From Dyadobacter sandarakinus (GTDB taxonomy: Bacteria; Bacteroidota; Bacteroidia; Cytophagales; Spirosomataceae), in the NCBI RefSeq assembly GCF_016894445.1, contig NZ_CP056775.1, positions 1 to 64,000 on the forward strand: 64,000 nt of DNA. Direction: 5' to 3'. Both the position numbers and the translations under genes were made by a program. Positions within the stretch are counted from its first letter, which is position 1; each line of letters starts with the position of its first letter. This document shows positions 8,924 to 17,687 of this stretch, piece by piece. The notes beneath the pieces were generated by a model, which was given only the letters and a program-made list of their open reading frames with translations, made no database searches and was not told the DNA's origin.

Positions 8924-10495
8924 TTAACGCGCGTAAGCTACTGACCGCATTTCACGGATCACTGTAATTTTGATTTGGCCGGGATACTGCATTTCTTTTT
9001 CAATCTTCTGAGAAATATCGAATGATAGCATTCCGGCTTTTTCATCTGATACATTTTCTGCGTCGATTATTACCCGAAGTTCGCGGCCGGCCTGGATGGC
9101 GTAGCATTTCTCAACTCCGTCAAAAGATAGTGCCAGGTTTTCGAGATCGCGCAACCTTTGAATGTACGACTCCATCATTTCACGGCGCGCTCCGGGGCGG
9201 GAACCCGATATGGCATCACAAACCTGAATGATCGGCGAAAGCATGCTCGTCATCTCGATCTCGTCGTGGTGAGCACCGATTGCATTACAAACCTCAGGGT
9301 TTTCCTTGTATTTTTTCGCCAGCTCCATACCCAGGATCGCATGCGGCAGGTCTGATTCTTCAGGCCATACCTTGCCGATATCATGAAGCAAGCCGGCGCG
9401 TTTGGCCAGTTTGGTATTAAGGCCCAGTTCAGAGGCCATGGTAGCACACAATTTTGCCACTTCACGGGAGTGTTGCAGCAGGTTCTGTCCGTAAGATGAG
9501 CGGAAACGCATGCGGCCGATCATTTTTACCAGCTCAGGATGCAAGCCGTGAATACCCAGATCGATCACGGTGCGCTCACCAATTTCGACGATCTCATCGT
9601 CAATGTTCTTCCGGGTTTTGGCAACAACCTCTTCAATGCGAGCCGGGTGAATGCGTCCGTCCTGTACAAGCCTGTGCAATGAAAGTCTTGCAATTTCTCT
9701 TCTCACCGGGTCAAAACCTGAAATTACAATAGCTTCGGGCGTGTCATCTACAATAATTTCCACGCCGGTAGCTGCTTCCAGTGCCCGTATGTTGCGACCT
9801 TCCCGACCAATGATTTTTCCTTTAATGTCGTCATTCTCAATGTTGAAAACAGACACGCAGTTCTCAATGGCATGTTCGGCAGCAGTCCGCTGGATGGTCT
9901 CGATGACAATCTTCTTAGCCTCCTTGGTAGCAGTAAGCCTGGCTTCCTCCATGGCACTTTTTACAAAGGATCCGGCGCGCGTTTCGGCCTCGGCCTTTAA
10001 GGCATCCACAAGTTGTTCGCGGGCCTGATCAGCTGTAAGGTTGGCTATTTTTTCAAGCTGGGCTACCTGCTGATGCAGCATTTTTTCGGCCTCATCCTTG
10101 CGTTTGGTAGCCGTTTCAAGCTGCTGGTTAAGATTGGTTTTTAATGCTTCCAGCTCGTGCTCGCGCCTTTTGTTTTGTTCAAGGCCCTGGTTCAGGCTCT
10201 GCTCGCGCTGTTTTAGTTTCTGTTCGTTGGTCTGAAGAATGCTTCTCTTTTTGTTGGCATCCTCTTCAAACTCCGATTTGAGCCGCAGATACTTTTCCTT
10301 GGCTTCCAGGATCCGGTCTTTTTTGATGTTTTCAGCAGCTATTTCAGCATTGCGCAGAATTTCGGCAGCCCGCTCCTGGGCCTCTTTTTCTTTCTGGTCG
10401 AATGACTTTTGAAAAATGTATTTGCCTGCAAAAATACCGACACCAATCGCAATGATGTCTGAAAGCAGCACGATGAAAATTAAAGAACTTGACAT
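8924..10495 (-). CDS. rny: Ribonuclease Y
   Basis: Ribonuclease Y is a membrane-anchored endoribonuclease that starts mRNA decay. The 523-residue protein has an N-terminal transmembrane helix (about 5-24), a long charged coiled coil (about 30-170), a KH RNA-binding domain with IIGREGRN (228-235), and the HD catalytic domain with the HD pair at 371-372 in LLHDIGK. Length and order fit the family exactly. The gene is followed closely by the AAA+ gene. A 116-base gap upstream, before zapA, holds an 8-bp terminal stem and may encode a small RNA. Confidence 0.97.
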   Translation of the reverse strand: MSSSLIFIVLLSDIIAIGVGIFAGKYIFQKSFDQKEKEAQERAAEILRNAEIAAENIKKDRILEAKEKYLRLKSEFEEDANKKRSILQTNEQKLKQREQSLNQGLEQNKRREHELEALKTNLNQQLETATKRKDEAEKMLHQQVAQLEKIANLTADQAREQLVDALKAEAETRAGSFVKSAMEEARLTATKEAKKIVIETIQRTAAEHAIENCVSVFNIENDDIKGKIIGREGRNIRALEAATGVEIIVDDTPEAIVISGFDPVRREIARLSLHRLVQDGRIHPARIEEVVAKTRKNIDDEIVEIGERTVIDLGIHGLHPELVKMIGRMRFRSSYGQNLLQHSREVAKLCATMASELGLNTKLAKRAGLLHDIGKVWPEESDLPHAILGMELAKKYKENPEVCNAIGAHHDEIEMTSMLSPIIQVCDAISGSRPGARREMMESYIQRLRDLENLALSFDGVEKCYAIQAGRELRVIIDAENVSDEKAGMLSFDISQKIEKEMQYPGQIKITVIREMRSVAYAR

Positions 10496-10608
10496 TTCAG
10501 GTAATGGTTATATGTGGTTTTAACCGACTAACCCTGCGTCATCATGCCGATGCCCTGAATTGAAATGATATAAGGAGTAAAAAGGAAATTACGGGTCATG
10601 TACCTGAA
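10496..10608 (-). ncRNA. ssrS: Candidate 6S-like RNA between zapA and rny
   Basis: TTCAGGTA at 10496-10503 is an exact inverted match of TACCTGAA at 10601-10608. The stem extends by ATG/CAT with a one-base bulge at 10600, closing a region of about 113 bases that fits the whole zapA-rny gap. Local hairpins (GGTTTTAACC, CATC-GATG) lie inside. From memory, 6S RNA is often placed next to zapA in bacteria, including Bacteroidetes. The fold agrees with a closed rod, but I have not aligned it to a 6S model. It could instead be an untranslated leader of rny. Confidence 0.4.
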
Positions 10609-10611
10609 CAA

Positions 10612-10914
10612 TCAGCTTTCAATGGCGGCGGAAATGGTATCATCCAGCTTGGCTACCCTGTTTTGAAATGCTTCAATAAGTTCTTTCATGACCTCCTGGC
10701 TCTTCTGCAGTGCCACCAGGCAATCGATGGAAGCGAGGGCTATGGCCTCTATATCGTCGTAATTTTTTCCTCTTTTATGATGTTTGACTTTATGCATGAA
10801 TGCTTCATACCCTTCCCTGTAAAACTTTTCCTGGTCCGCCGGGACGCTCAGGTTAAAGCCTCTGTCCATCAGCTTGATAAACACTGACACATCGGGACTT
10901 GGAACATTGTTCAT
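10612..10914 (-). CDS. zapA: Cell division protein ZapA
   Basis: ZapA binds FtsZ and bundles protofilaments at the division ring. The 100-residue protein shows the ZapA pattern: an N-terminal beta segment with DVSVFIKLMDRGFNLSVPAD, a middle helix, then a C-terminal coiled coil (about 60-97). Its start overlaps the stop of the upstream coiled-coil gene by four bases (10911-10914, ATGA), which indicates translational coupling. It is part of the pheT to rny minus-strand run. Confidence 0.88.
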   Translation of the reverse strand: MNNVPSPDVSVFIKLMDRGFNLSVPADQEKFYREGYEAFMHKVKHHKRGKNYDDIEAIALASIDCLVALQKSQEVMKELIEAFQNRVAKLDDTISAAIES

Positions 10915-11255
10915 AAGGTATCTTCAAGCATTTCAATGCACTTGTCAATCTCTTGTATATATCTTTCAACTGATTCTTTAAGCTCGGCAATTCCGCTTGT
11001 TGGCGTCAGTTTATTAGTGACAATTTTAGCGAAACTTTTAGACTTATTAAAGTCTTTTTCCAAAGTGGTGTATTTTTTCCTCATTTCCTTAGCTTCCTCC
11101 CTGAGCCGCAAATTTTCAGTTTTCAACTCCGCATTTTCACGCTGAGCTTCTGATAATGACCAACTTAATTTTTCTTTTATATTGATCAGTATACCCAGCT
11201 TCTTTTCGAGGGCGGTCAGCTCGTGTTCAAGGGTGCGTATTGTACTTTTCTCCAT
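10911..11255 (-). CDS. Small coiled-coil protein upstream of zapA
   Basis: A 114-residue protein that is almost entirely helical and charged, with long heptad-like stretches (about 5-70), a short break around NKLTPTSG, and a second helix at the C-terminus. No signal peptide is seen. It overlaps zapA by four bases. By position and shape it could be a division-ring partner, similar in role to ZapB of proteobacteria, but there is no sequence evidence for that homology. It lies 54 bases downstream of pheT. Confidence 0.75.
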   Translation of the reverse strand: MEKSTIRTLEHELTALEKKLGILINIKEKLSWSLSEAQRENAELKTENLRLREEAKEMRKKYTTLEKDFNKSKSFAKIVTNKLTPTSGIAELKESVERYIQEIDKCIEMLEDTL

Positions 11256-11309
11256 GGATGAAGCTGTTTTAAGCCACTACCCCGCGGCAGGGTTTGCGGA
11301 ACTTCCTTT

Positions 11310-13736
11310 CTATTTTCTGATCAAAGCCTCAAACTCCCGCTCGTAGGTGGCAATCAGCCGCTGCATGGATTTATCAATGACCTTATCAGTCAGGGTCTGC
11401 TGCTCATCCTGCAAAGTGAAGCTGATCGAGTAGGACTTTTTGCCTTCCAGATTAGCCCCTTCATACACGTCAAATACATTTACAGCGCGCAGGAGCTGAC
11501 GTTCCGTTTTGTAGGCAGCCTGCTTCAGAGCTTCAAATGTTACCTTTTTGTCTACCACCACCGACAGATCGCGGCGTACCTCAGGGAACTTCGGTACTTC
11601 CTTGTAAGCCACTGCCGATGAGTACAGTTTGGTCAGGTATTCCCAGTCAAAATCGGCATAGTAAACCGGTGCCTTGATGTCGAGCTTCCTCGCAAGTGCA
11701 GTCTGAAGTACGCCCAATGTCACAACGGTTTTGCGGTTTACACTCAGCGCAAGCCCCGACTGGAACATACTTCCGGACACCTCCTGCTTCTCAAAGTCGC
11801 GCAGTTTCAATGCGCCGAGTACCTGGCTTACCACTGCGGCCAGGTCATGGAACGTAACTTCCCGGGATTTTGCAATCCAGGATTCCTGCTGCATGTTACC
11901 GGTGATAAATAACGATAGTCTTTCACGTTCAACGTACTTATCCTGAACCTGCTGGTAAGTTTTGCCAAACTCAAACAATTTCAGGTCGCGCTGGCGGCGG
12001 TTGCTGTTGTAGGCAACTACTTCCAGGCCCGAAAAAAGCAGCGTCTGGCGCATTTCCGAAAGGTCTTCGCTCAGGTAGTTCAGGATTTTGACAGGTGATC
12101 CTTCCAGGCTTCCCGCCAGCAGCTGATGATACTCAGGCTTGGTAAGCGAGTTATTGATCATCTCAAAAAAACCATTTCCGGCGAGAAGCTCTGCTATGCG
12201 CAGTTTCAGCTTTTCAGGATCATTTACAGGAAAGTCAGACAGGTAGTCGGAGCTCAATGATTCGGAAAGCTCCACCTGCTGAAAACCGTAAATTCGCAAT
12301 ATTTCCTCAATCACATCCGCCTCCCGCTGTACGTCGACCCGGTAGGGCGGAACAATGGCGGTGAAAGTACTTTCTGTTGCATCTTCCACACGAATATCAA
12401 GCTTGTTCAGGATACTATGTATCAGCTCCTGGCCCAGCTGTTTTCCAATAAGCCGGTCGATGTTCCGGTACTTCATGGCAATTTTGAAATCCTGTACAGG
12501 TTCAGGATAAATGTCCGTAACGTCCGAGCTGATCTGGCCCCCTGCAATTTCGCATATCAGCAGAGCTGCCCTTTTTAATGCATAAACCGGCATATTGGGA
12601 TCAGTACCCCGCTCAAACCGGAAAGAAGAATCCGTTTTCAGAGAAAAACGCTGGGCAGTACGCCTCACCCAGACAGGTGAAAAATAGGCTGATTCAAGAA
12701 AAATAGCGGTTGTTCCGGCACTCACGCCTGAGCTGAGTCCGCCAAAAACACCTGCAATGCACATCGGCTCCGGCCCATGCTGACCTTCCCCGCAAATCAT
12801 CAGGTCTTTATCTGAAAGCTTTCTTTCTATGCCGTCAAGGGTAACAAAGGGGGTACCGTCGGCCACCGTGGTCACAATCACCGTTTTACCTCCCACTTTG
12901 TCTAGGTCAAAAGCATGCAGCGGCTGACCCAACTCATGACAGATATAATTGGTTACGTCCACAATGTTGTTGATAGAGCGGATCCCAATGGTTTGCAGCC
13001 GCTGTTTCAGCCACTCCGGCGACTCGCCGACTTGCAGGCCCGAGATCGTCAGCCCCGCATATCGCGGACAAGCTTCCTGGTTCCTTACCTCCACATCAAT
13101 ATTAGCATTTGTATGCTGCACCTGAAAAGCTGAAACATCAGGCAGGTGTATTGGTCGGTCAAGCACGGCTTTCAGGTCACGGGCTACCCCGTAGTGGGAT
13201 GCTGCGTCAGCCCGGTTGGGGGTGAGGCCGATTTCGATCAGGTAATCCGAGGAAATGCCGAAGTACTCCGCGGCGGATGTACCATTGGGCAGGTTTGTAT
13301 CCAGTACCAGAATGCCGTCGTGCGAAGTGCCGATACCCAGCTCATCCTCCGCACAGATCATACCTTCGGACAATGCGCCCCGGATCTTCGATTTTTTCAA
13401 AACCAGCGGCTCGGTGCTTCCGGTAGGGTACAGTACAGCGCCAACATTGGCCACGATCACCTTCTGCCCGGCGGCTACATTGGGTGCGCCGCAAACAATC
13501 GAAAGCGGGTTTTCAGCCCCGGTATCCACGGTAGTCAGTTTCAGACGATCGGCCTCGGGGTGTTTTTCACAGGTAAGTACTTCTCCAATCACCACACCCT
13601 GCAAGCCTCCCCGTACCGACTCGATCTCCTCAATTCCTTCTACTTCCAGGCCGGTACCGGTCAGCAACTGACCGATTTCCTCAGGTACCTCGGTAATTTC
13701 TATAAAATCTTTAAGCCACTTATATGAGATTTTCAT
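11310..13736 (-). CDS. pheT: Phenylalanine-tRNA ligase beta subunit
   Basis: PheT is the beta chain of the heterotetrameric enzyme that charges tRNA-Phe and edits misacylated Tyr-tRNA. The 808-residue protein has the N-terminal tRNA-binding OB domain (about 40-150, VVIGEVLTCEKHPEADRLKL), the B3/B4 editing region, the B5 domain, the catalytic-like core, and the C-terminal FDX-ACB domain (from about 715, FPEVRRDLSVVVDKKV). pheS is not in the window. A -7 promoter element at 13763-13770 lies just upstream, inside the end of the DUF1684 gene region. pheT leads the minus-strand run through zapA and rny. Confidence 0.97.
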   Translation of the reverse strand: MKISYKWLKDFIEITEVPEEIGQLLTGTGLEVEGIEEIESVRGGLQGVVIGEVLTCEKHPEADRLKLTTVDTGAENPLSIVCGAPNVAAGQKVIVANVGAVLYPTGSTEPLVLKKSKIRGALSEGMICAEDELGIGTSHDGILVLDTNLPNGTSAAEYFGISSDYLIEIGLTPNRADAASHYGVARDLKAVLDRPIHLPDVSAFQVQHTNANIDVEVRNQEACPRYAGLTISGLQVGESPEWLKQRLQTIGIRSINNIVDVTNYICHELGQPLHAFDLDKVGGKTVIVTTVADGTPFVTLDGIERKLSDKDLMICGEGQHGPEPMCIAGVFGGLSSGVSAGTTAIFLESAYFSPVWVRRTAQRFSLKTDSSFRFERGTDPNMPVYALKRAALLICEIAGGQISSDVTDIYPEPVQDFKIAMKYRNIDRLIGKQLGQELIHSILNKLDIRVEDATESTFTAIVPPYRVDVQREADVIEEILRIYGFQQVELSESLSSDYLSDFPVNDPEKLKLRIAELLAGNGFFEMINNSLTKPEYHQLLAGSLEGSPVKILNYLSEDLSEMRQTLLFSGLEVVAYNSNRRQRDLKLFEFGKTYQQVQDKYVERERLSLFITGNMQQESWIAKSREVTFHDLAAVVSQVLGALKLRDFEKQEVSGSMFQSGLALSVNRKTVVTLGVLQTALARKLDIKAPVYYADFDWEYLTKLYSSAVAYKEVPKFPEVRRDLSVVVDKKVTFEALKQAAYKTERQLLRAVNVFDVYEGANLEGKKSYSISFTLQDEQQTLTDKVIDKSMQRLIATYEREFEALIRK

Positions 13737-13762
13737 GCGGATGCTTTATGTATTCAGAAATG

Positions 13763-13770
13763 CAAAATTA
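13763..13770 (-). promoter_or_regulatory. pheT promoter, -7 element
   Basis: CAAAATTA on the plus strand reads TAATTTTG on the minus strand, a full match to TAnnTTTG. It sits 27 bases before the pheT start codon. Confidence 0.55.
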
Positions 13771-13775
13771 AGGAT

Positions 13776-14429
13776 TTAATCATGGATCGCGCTTTCCAGC
13801 TGCTCACCGGCCGTAACAGCCACGGCGAGGGTATTCTCGGCCGGAGGCACCGGGCAGGCGTAGCTTTCCTGGTAAGCACAGTACGGATTGTACGCTTTGT
13901 TGAAATCGAGGGTCATTACATTGTTTTTTACCCCTGATTCAGGATAATCAATGTATCGGCCTCCACCATACGTCTGTTTTCCGCTTGTAGCATCCCTGAA
14001 CAATACCGAGATGGTCGATTCATTTTTCAGCAGCAGTAACTTTTGCTGCTGGCCTCCCAGTTCGAAATGGGCATAGCCGTATTTCTGGTACTTCTCAGAG
14101 CTGCCATCCGTGTATTTGACAGTTACTTCCCGGTCGTCTTTCGTGTAAGGAGTAATGGTCGCCCGGACGCGGAAAGACAGGTCGGGCTGGAAGTAGTGTA
14201 ACCCATGAAAGGCAGCCTTGTCGGCAATGGGCGAGTCGTCGCCGGTGCGGAACTGCTCGTCTTTGGTCTTGCGCTCTTCGCTGATCTTGCCAGCGTACAG
14301 GGCAGGGTCAGCGGCAGTGGCGGCATTGTCCGAGGAGGAGCTGCCATTTTTGTTTTCAATGATAAAATAGGCCAGGATGGCAATTATCATCGCAAATGTA
14401 CTGTATCGGATTACCTTATTTTTGAACAT
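13776..14429 (-). CDS. DUF1684 domain-containing protein
   Basis: A 217-residue protein with an N-terminal transmembrane or signal segment (residues 10-25), a low-complexity Ser/Ala linker (30-42), and a DUF1684 body. The typical end of that family is visible: YGGGRYIDYPE, then VMTLDFNKAYNPYCAYQESYACPVPPAEN. DUF1684 is widespread in Bacteroidetes; its function is unknown. The gene is monocistronic, with its own -7 element at 14458-14465, and ends 39 bases before the pheT start. Confidence 0.9.
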   Translation of the reverse strand: MFKNKVIRYSTFAMIIAILAYFIIENKNGSSSSDNAATAADPALYAGKISEERKTKDEQFRTGDDSPIADKAAFHGLHYFQPDLSFRVRATITPYTKDDREVTVKYTDGSSEKYQKYGYAHFELGGQQQKLLLLKNESTISVLFRDATSGKQTYGGGRYIDYPESGVKNNVMTLDFNKAYNPYCAYQESYACPVPPAENTLAVAVTAGEQLESAIHD

Positions 14430-14457
14430 GTCGCAACGCTGATGATCAGGAAAATTG

Positions 14458-14465
14458 CAAACTTA
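14458..14465 (-). promoter_or_regulatory. Promoter -7 element of the DUF1684 gene
   Basis: CAAACTTA reads TAAGTTTG on the minus strand, matching TAnnTTTG. It lies 29 bases before the start codon. Confidence 0.5.
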
Positions 14466-14614
14466 CAAGCATTAAACAGGTTTGAAAAAGTATCAGATGT
14501 TTATTTCCCTTTTTAGTCGATTTTTGAAACTTCTCCATGCGCCGGTTTGCGATGTTCATTGAAATATACCTAAATTGACTGGCAAAATTTAAATCATAAT
14601 ACCTGGCCCATCAT

Positions 14615-14992
14615 ATGTCATACACAAAACGAGTACTCATTGCCGAAGACAGTTCAGTCATTCAAAATCTGGCAAGGAAGATTCTGGAATTTCAACATTA
14701 TGAGATTACTTCGGTAAAAAACGGCGAGCAGGTATTGCAGCTGCTTGAAAAAGAAGATTTTGACATTATTCTTCTGGATATCAACATGCCGGTGATGGAT
14801 GGGATGGAGTGCGCAAGAAGTATCAGAAAGCTGTCCGACGAAAAGAAAGCCAAAACACCGATTGTGGCGATCACGGGCAATGCAAAAAACTATTCAGAAG
14901 AAGACTTTAAAGACGCAGGATTTGACGATGCGCTGATGAAGCCGCTGAACTTCGACCGCCTAGTCGAAGTCGTGGCGCATTTGACGGAATAA
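14615..14992 (+). CDS. Single-domain response regulator (CheY-like)
   Basis: A 125-residue stand-alone receiver domain. The acidic pair E11-D12, the phosphoacceptor D55 (in LLDINMP), T87 and K109 are all present, so it should be phosphorylated by a histidine kinase. There is no output domain. No kinase is nearby; the partner is unknown, and hybrid-kinase phosphorelays commonly use such proteins. The next gene starts three bases after the stop, so it is probably co-transcribed with the PhnP-like hydrolase. Confidence 0.93.
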   Translation: MSYTKRVLIAEDSSVIQNLARKILEFQHYEITSVKNGEQVLQLLEKEDFDIILLDINMPVMDGMECARSIRKLSDEKKAKTPIVAITGNAKNYSEEDFKDAGFDDALMKPLNFDRLVEVVAHLTE

Positions 14993-14995
14993 TTC

Positions 14996-15757
14996 ATGAG
15001 AGTTACATTTTTAGGAACCGGCACATCACAGGGAATACCGGTTATTGCCTGTGATTGTGTCGTTTGTCGTTCTAAAGACCCCCGCGACAAGCGTCTGAGA
15101 GCCTCCGTCTGGATTCAGACAGAAGGAAAGTCATTCGTGATCGATACCGGGCCGGACTTCCGCCAGCAAATGCTGCGCGCCAACGTGCGGGAGCTCGATG
15201 CGGCCATTTTCACCCACCAGCACAAGGACCATACCGCCGGGCTGGACGATATCCGGGCATTTAATCATAAGTCGGGCAGGGACATTCCACTTTACGGCCG
15301 GGCCGAGGTATTGAACCAGATCCGGGTGGAGTTTGCGTATGCATTTACAGAGCAGCGTTACCCCGGCGTGCCGCAGTTTGAGCTTCATGCTATTGAAAAC
15401 AAGCCGTTTAATATTCAGGGCGTGAGCATACATCCTGTTGAGGTAATGCACCACCGCCTGGCCGTTTACGGATACCGGATCGGCGATTTTACCTACATTA
15501 CAGACGCCAATTTCATCTCAGAGGAAGAGCAGGAAAAAATCAAAGGCTCGAAGGTACTGGTATTGGACACGCTCCAGAAAGAACCGCATATCTCGCATTT
15601 TACACTTTCCCAGTCCCTGCAGCTTATAGAAAAACTGGCTGTGCCCCAAGCGTATCTTACCCACATCAGCCACAGGCTGGGCCGCCATGCAGATGTGGAA
15701 AATGAACTCCCTCCGTATGTAAGGCTAGCCTACGACGAGCTGGTGCTGGATCTGTAA
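14996..15757 (+). CDS. MBL-fold metallohydrolase, PhnP-like
   Basis: A 253-residue metallo-beta-lactamase-fold protein. The metal motif is HQHKDH at 74-79. An N-terminal cysteine cluster CDCVVC (19-24) recalls the structural zinc site of PhnP, a cyclic-phosphate phosphodiesterase. The C-terminal THISH supplies another metal ligand. There are no other phosphonate genes, so its role may be broader cyclic-nucleotide or RNA-fragment hydrolysis. It is the second gene after the response regulator and ends five bases from the convergent DUF819 gene. Confidence 0.88.
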   Translation: MRVTFLGTGTSQGIPVIACDCVVCRSKDPRDKRLRASVWIQTEGKSFVIDTGPDFRQQMLRANVRELDAAIFTHQHKDHTAGLDDIRAFNHKSGRDIPLYGRAEVLNQIRVEFAYAFTEQRYPGVPQFELHAIENKPFNIQGVSIHPVEVMHHRLAVYGYRIGDFTYITDANFISEEEQEKIKGSKVLVLDTLQKEPHISHFTLSQSLQLIEKLAVPQAYLTHISHRLGRHADVENELPPYVRLAYDELVLDL

Positions 15758-15762
15758 GCAAC

Positions 15763-16992
15763 TCAGCCGTTACTCACCCACTGCATCATCAATGCAGTGA
15801 TATATCCCCCATAAGTGCCGATTGCATAACCCAGGATGGCCAGCAGTACGCCTACCGGAGCCAGGGCAGGGTGGAATGCAGCAGCTACAACCGAGGCCGA
15901 AGCCGAGCCGCCTACATTGGCCTGGCTGCCGACTGCCAAAAAGAAAAAAGGAATTTTCAGCCATTTGCACACCAGAAAGATAATCAGGGCATGAATGCTG
16001 ATCCAGATCAGGCCGATTGCGAAAAGGCCCGGATTGTCGCCCACCGCTTTAAGGTCCATCTGCATACCGATGGTGGCGATTAGTACATACAGGAACAGCG
16101 AGCCCAGCTTTGATGCTCCGGCGTATTCGAGTTTTCTGAGCGGTGACACTGAAAGTACAATGCCGATCAGGGTTGCAATGGAGATGACCCAGAAGAATGC
16201 CGAGGTGAGGCTGTACTTTTCGAGTGCGGGGTAATTTTGTGATAAATACGGAACAATGATCCCGGCAGCAGCATGCGAAATACCCGTAGCGCCGAATCCT
16301 ACTGCTGCCAGGTAAATGTAGTCGCGCAATGCAGGAATATGTTCATTTGCTTTCTGGGCGGCATCAAGCTTGTCCTTGACATCCCCGATAGGATTGTGCG
16401 CAACGCCCAGCCAGTGATCAATGCGCGCCGAAATACCCGCACCGTAGATCAGTATCGCCATCCACACTTCGGCAATCAGCACATCTACCGCTACCATTTG
16501 TGAAAACAGCCGGTCGCTAGGGTGGAATACCTCGCGGAGGGCTGTCTGATTGGCACCGCCACCGATCCAGCTGCCTGCAATGGTGGCGAGGCCACGCCAC
16601 AATGCATCAGCACCTTCGCCCGCTACCGTAGCCGGGCTGAGCTTACCCACAAGCCATAATGCCAGCGGTCCCCCGATCATAATGCCCGCAGTACCCGCCA
16701 GCATGGCGATCAGTGCCTTCGGGCCGAGGCGGGCCAGTGATTTCCAGTCCATCCCGATTGTAAAAAATACGAGGCAGGCCGGAAGAAAATATTTGGAAAC
16801 CACCGGGTACAACTGGGAGGCAGCTCCATTGATCACGCCTGCTGAGTTGAGCAGGCCTGGTATGAAGTAGCAGAGCAGGAGAGGCGGGATAATGGTGTAA
16901 AACTTTTTCCAGGAAGAAAGAGATGCTGTGTAAAAAATAAGGGCGAGAATGATCATCAGTACCCCAAGGAGGGTAGCATCGTTGGTTATCAT
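15763..16992 (-). CDS. DUF819 family membrane protein
   Basis: A 409-residue polytopic membrane protein of the DUF819 family, with about ten or more helices. Glycine- and alanine-rich re-entrant-like segments are visible (AGSWIGGGANQTALRE near residue 138; VGSQANVGGSASASVV near residue 360). Together these suggest a transporter-like fold; the substrate is unknown. The start at 16992 is preferred over an upstream extension to 17151. It begins a clean first helix and sits 24 bases after a -7 element (17017-17024). The gene is divergent from the molybdenum hydroxylase operon. Confidence 0.88.
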   Translation of the reverse strand: MITNDATLLGVLMIILALIFYTASLSSWKKFYTIIPPLLLCYFIPGLLNSAGVINGAASQLYPVVSKYFLPACLVFFTIGMDWKSLARLGPKALIAMLAGTAGIMIGGPLALWLVGKLSPATVAGEGADALWRGLATIAGSWIGGGANQTALREVFHPSDRLFSQMVAVDVLIAEVWMAILIYGAGISARIDHWLGVAHNPIGDVKDKLDAAQKANEHIPALRDYIYLAAVGFGATGISHAAAGIIVPYLSQNYPALEKYSLTSAFFWVISIATLIGIVLSVSPLRKLEYAGASKLGSLFLYVLIATIGMQMDLKAVGDNPGLFAIGLIWISIHALIIFLVCKWLKIPFFFLAVGSQANVGGSASASVVAAAFHPALAPVGVLLAILGYAIGTYGGYITALMMQWVSNG

Positions 16993-17016
16993 GCAGCTGG
17001 GTTTAAACCGGGAAAA

Positions 17017-17024
17017 CAAAATTA
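17017..17024 (-). promoter_or_regulatory. Promoter -7 element of the DUF819 gene
   Basis: CAAAATTA reads TAATTTTG on the minus strand, matching TAnnTTTG, and fixes the start at 16992. Confidence 0.5.
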
Positions 17025-17096
17025 AGCGTGTTTTTCGACAATCAGAATGAAAGTTTGCACGCCATGAAGGGGGTACATTTATGTTTGTTAAAGTCC

Positions 17097-17104
17097 TACT
17101 TTTG
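17097..17104 (+). promoter_or_regulatory. Promoter -7 element of the iorAB-like operon
   Basis: TACTTTTG matches TAnnTTTG and lies 52 bases before the ATG at 17157. Confidence 0.5.
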
Positions 17105-17156
17105 CAATATTTTACAAGAACATTTGCAGCAGGAATCGGCTGCAGTCTCATTCATC

Positions 17157-17675
17157 ATGGCTCTATATAATTTAACCGTAAACAACAAAAAAGTCAGGGT
17201 TGACGTCGAACCCGACATGCCGCTGCTCTGGGTAATCCGGGATTTTGCGGATTTGAAAGGGACAAAGTTCGGGTGCGGCATGGCACTTTGCGGCGCTTGC
17301 ACCATACACCTGAATGGTCAGCCGGTAAGGTCTTGCCAGCTTCCTGTATCCGGCATACAGAAGAATGACAAGATTACCACGATTGAGGGTATAGGCGAAA
17401 ACAAGCTCAGCGTGGTACAAAAAGCCTGGATCGAAGAGCAGGTTCCCCAATGCGGGTACTGCCAGTCGGGCCAGATTATGTCTGCCGTGGCCTTGCTGAA
17501 ATCCAATCCCGACCCGTCTGACACGGATATTGATGCCGCCATGAGCGGTAACCTTTGCCGCTGCGGTACTTATGACCGCATCCGGAAAGCGATTCACCGG
17601 GCCGCAGAAGAAATGAAAGTTTCCTCGAACGGCATTGGTAAGGTGGGTAAAAATGAAGTTATCGCTAAACCCTAG
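17157..17675 (+). CDS. (2Fe-2S)-binding subunit of a molybdenum hydroxylase (IorA-like)
   Basis: A 172-residue electron-transfer subunit of the xanthine oxidase family, closest in layout to isoquinoline 1-oxidoreductase alpha. Both iron-sulfur clusters are complete: C40, C45, C48 and C60 for the plant-ferredoxin-type cluster, and C99, C102, C134 and C136 for the helical cluster. It passes electrons from the molybdenum site of the next gene. The ATG at 17157 is used because the frame extends upstream through the promoter. The large subunit follows after 12 bases. Confidence 0.93.
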   Translation: MALYNLTVNNKKVRVDVEPDMPLLWVIRDFADLKGTKFGCGMALCGACTIHLNGQPVRSCQLPVSGIQKNDKITTIEGIGENKLSVVQKAWIEEQVPQCGYCQSGQIMSAVALLKSNPDPSDTDIDAAMSGNLCRCGTYDRIRKAIHRAAEEMKVSSNGIGKVGKNEVIAKP

Positions 17676-17687
17676 TCCTCCTGAACA

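Noticed and set aside
16993..17151. Longer N-terminus of the DUF819 protein
   Set aside because: It would cross both divergent -7 elements and place a hydrophilic stretch before the first membrane helix.
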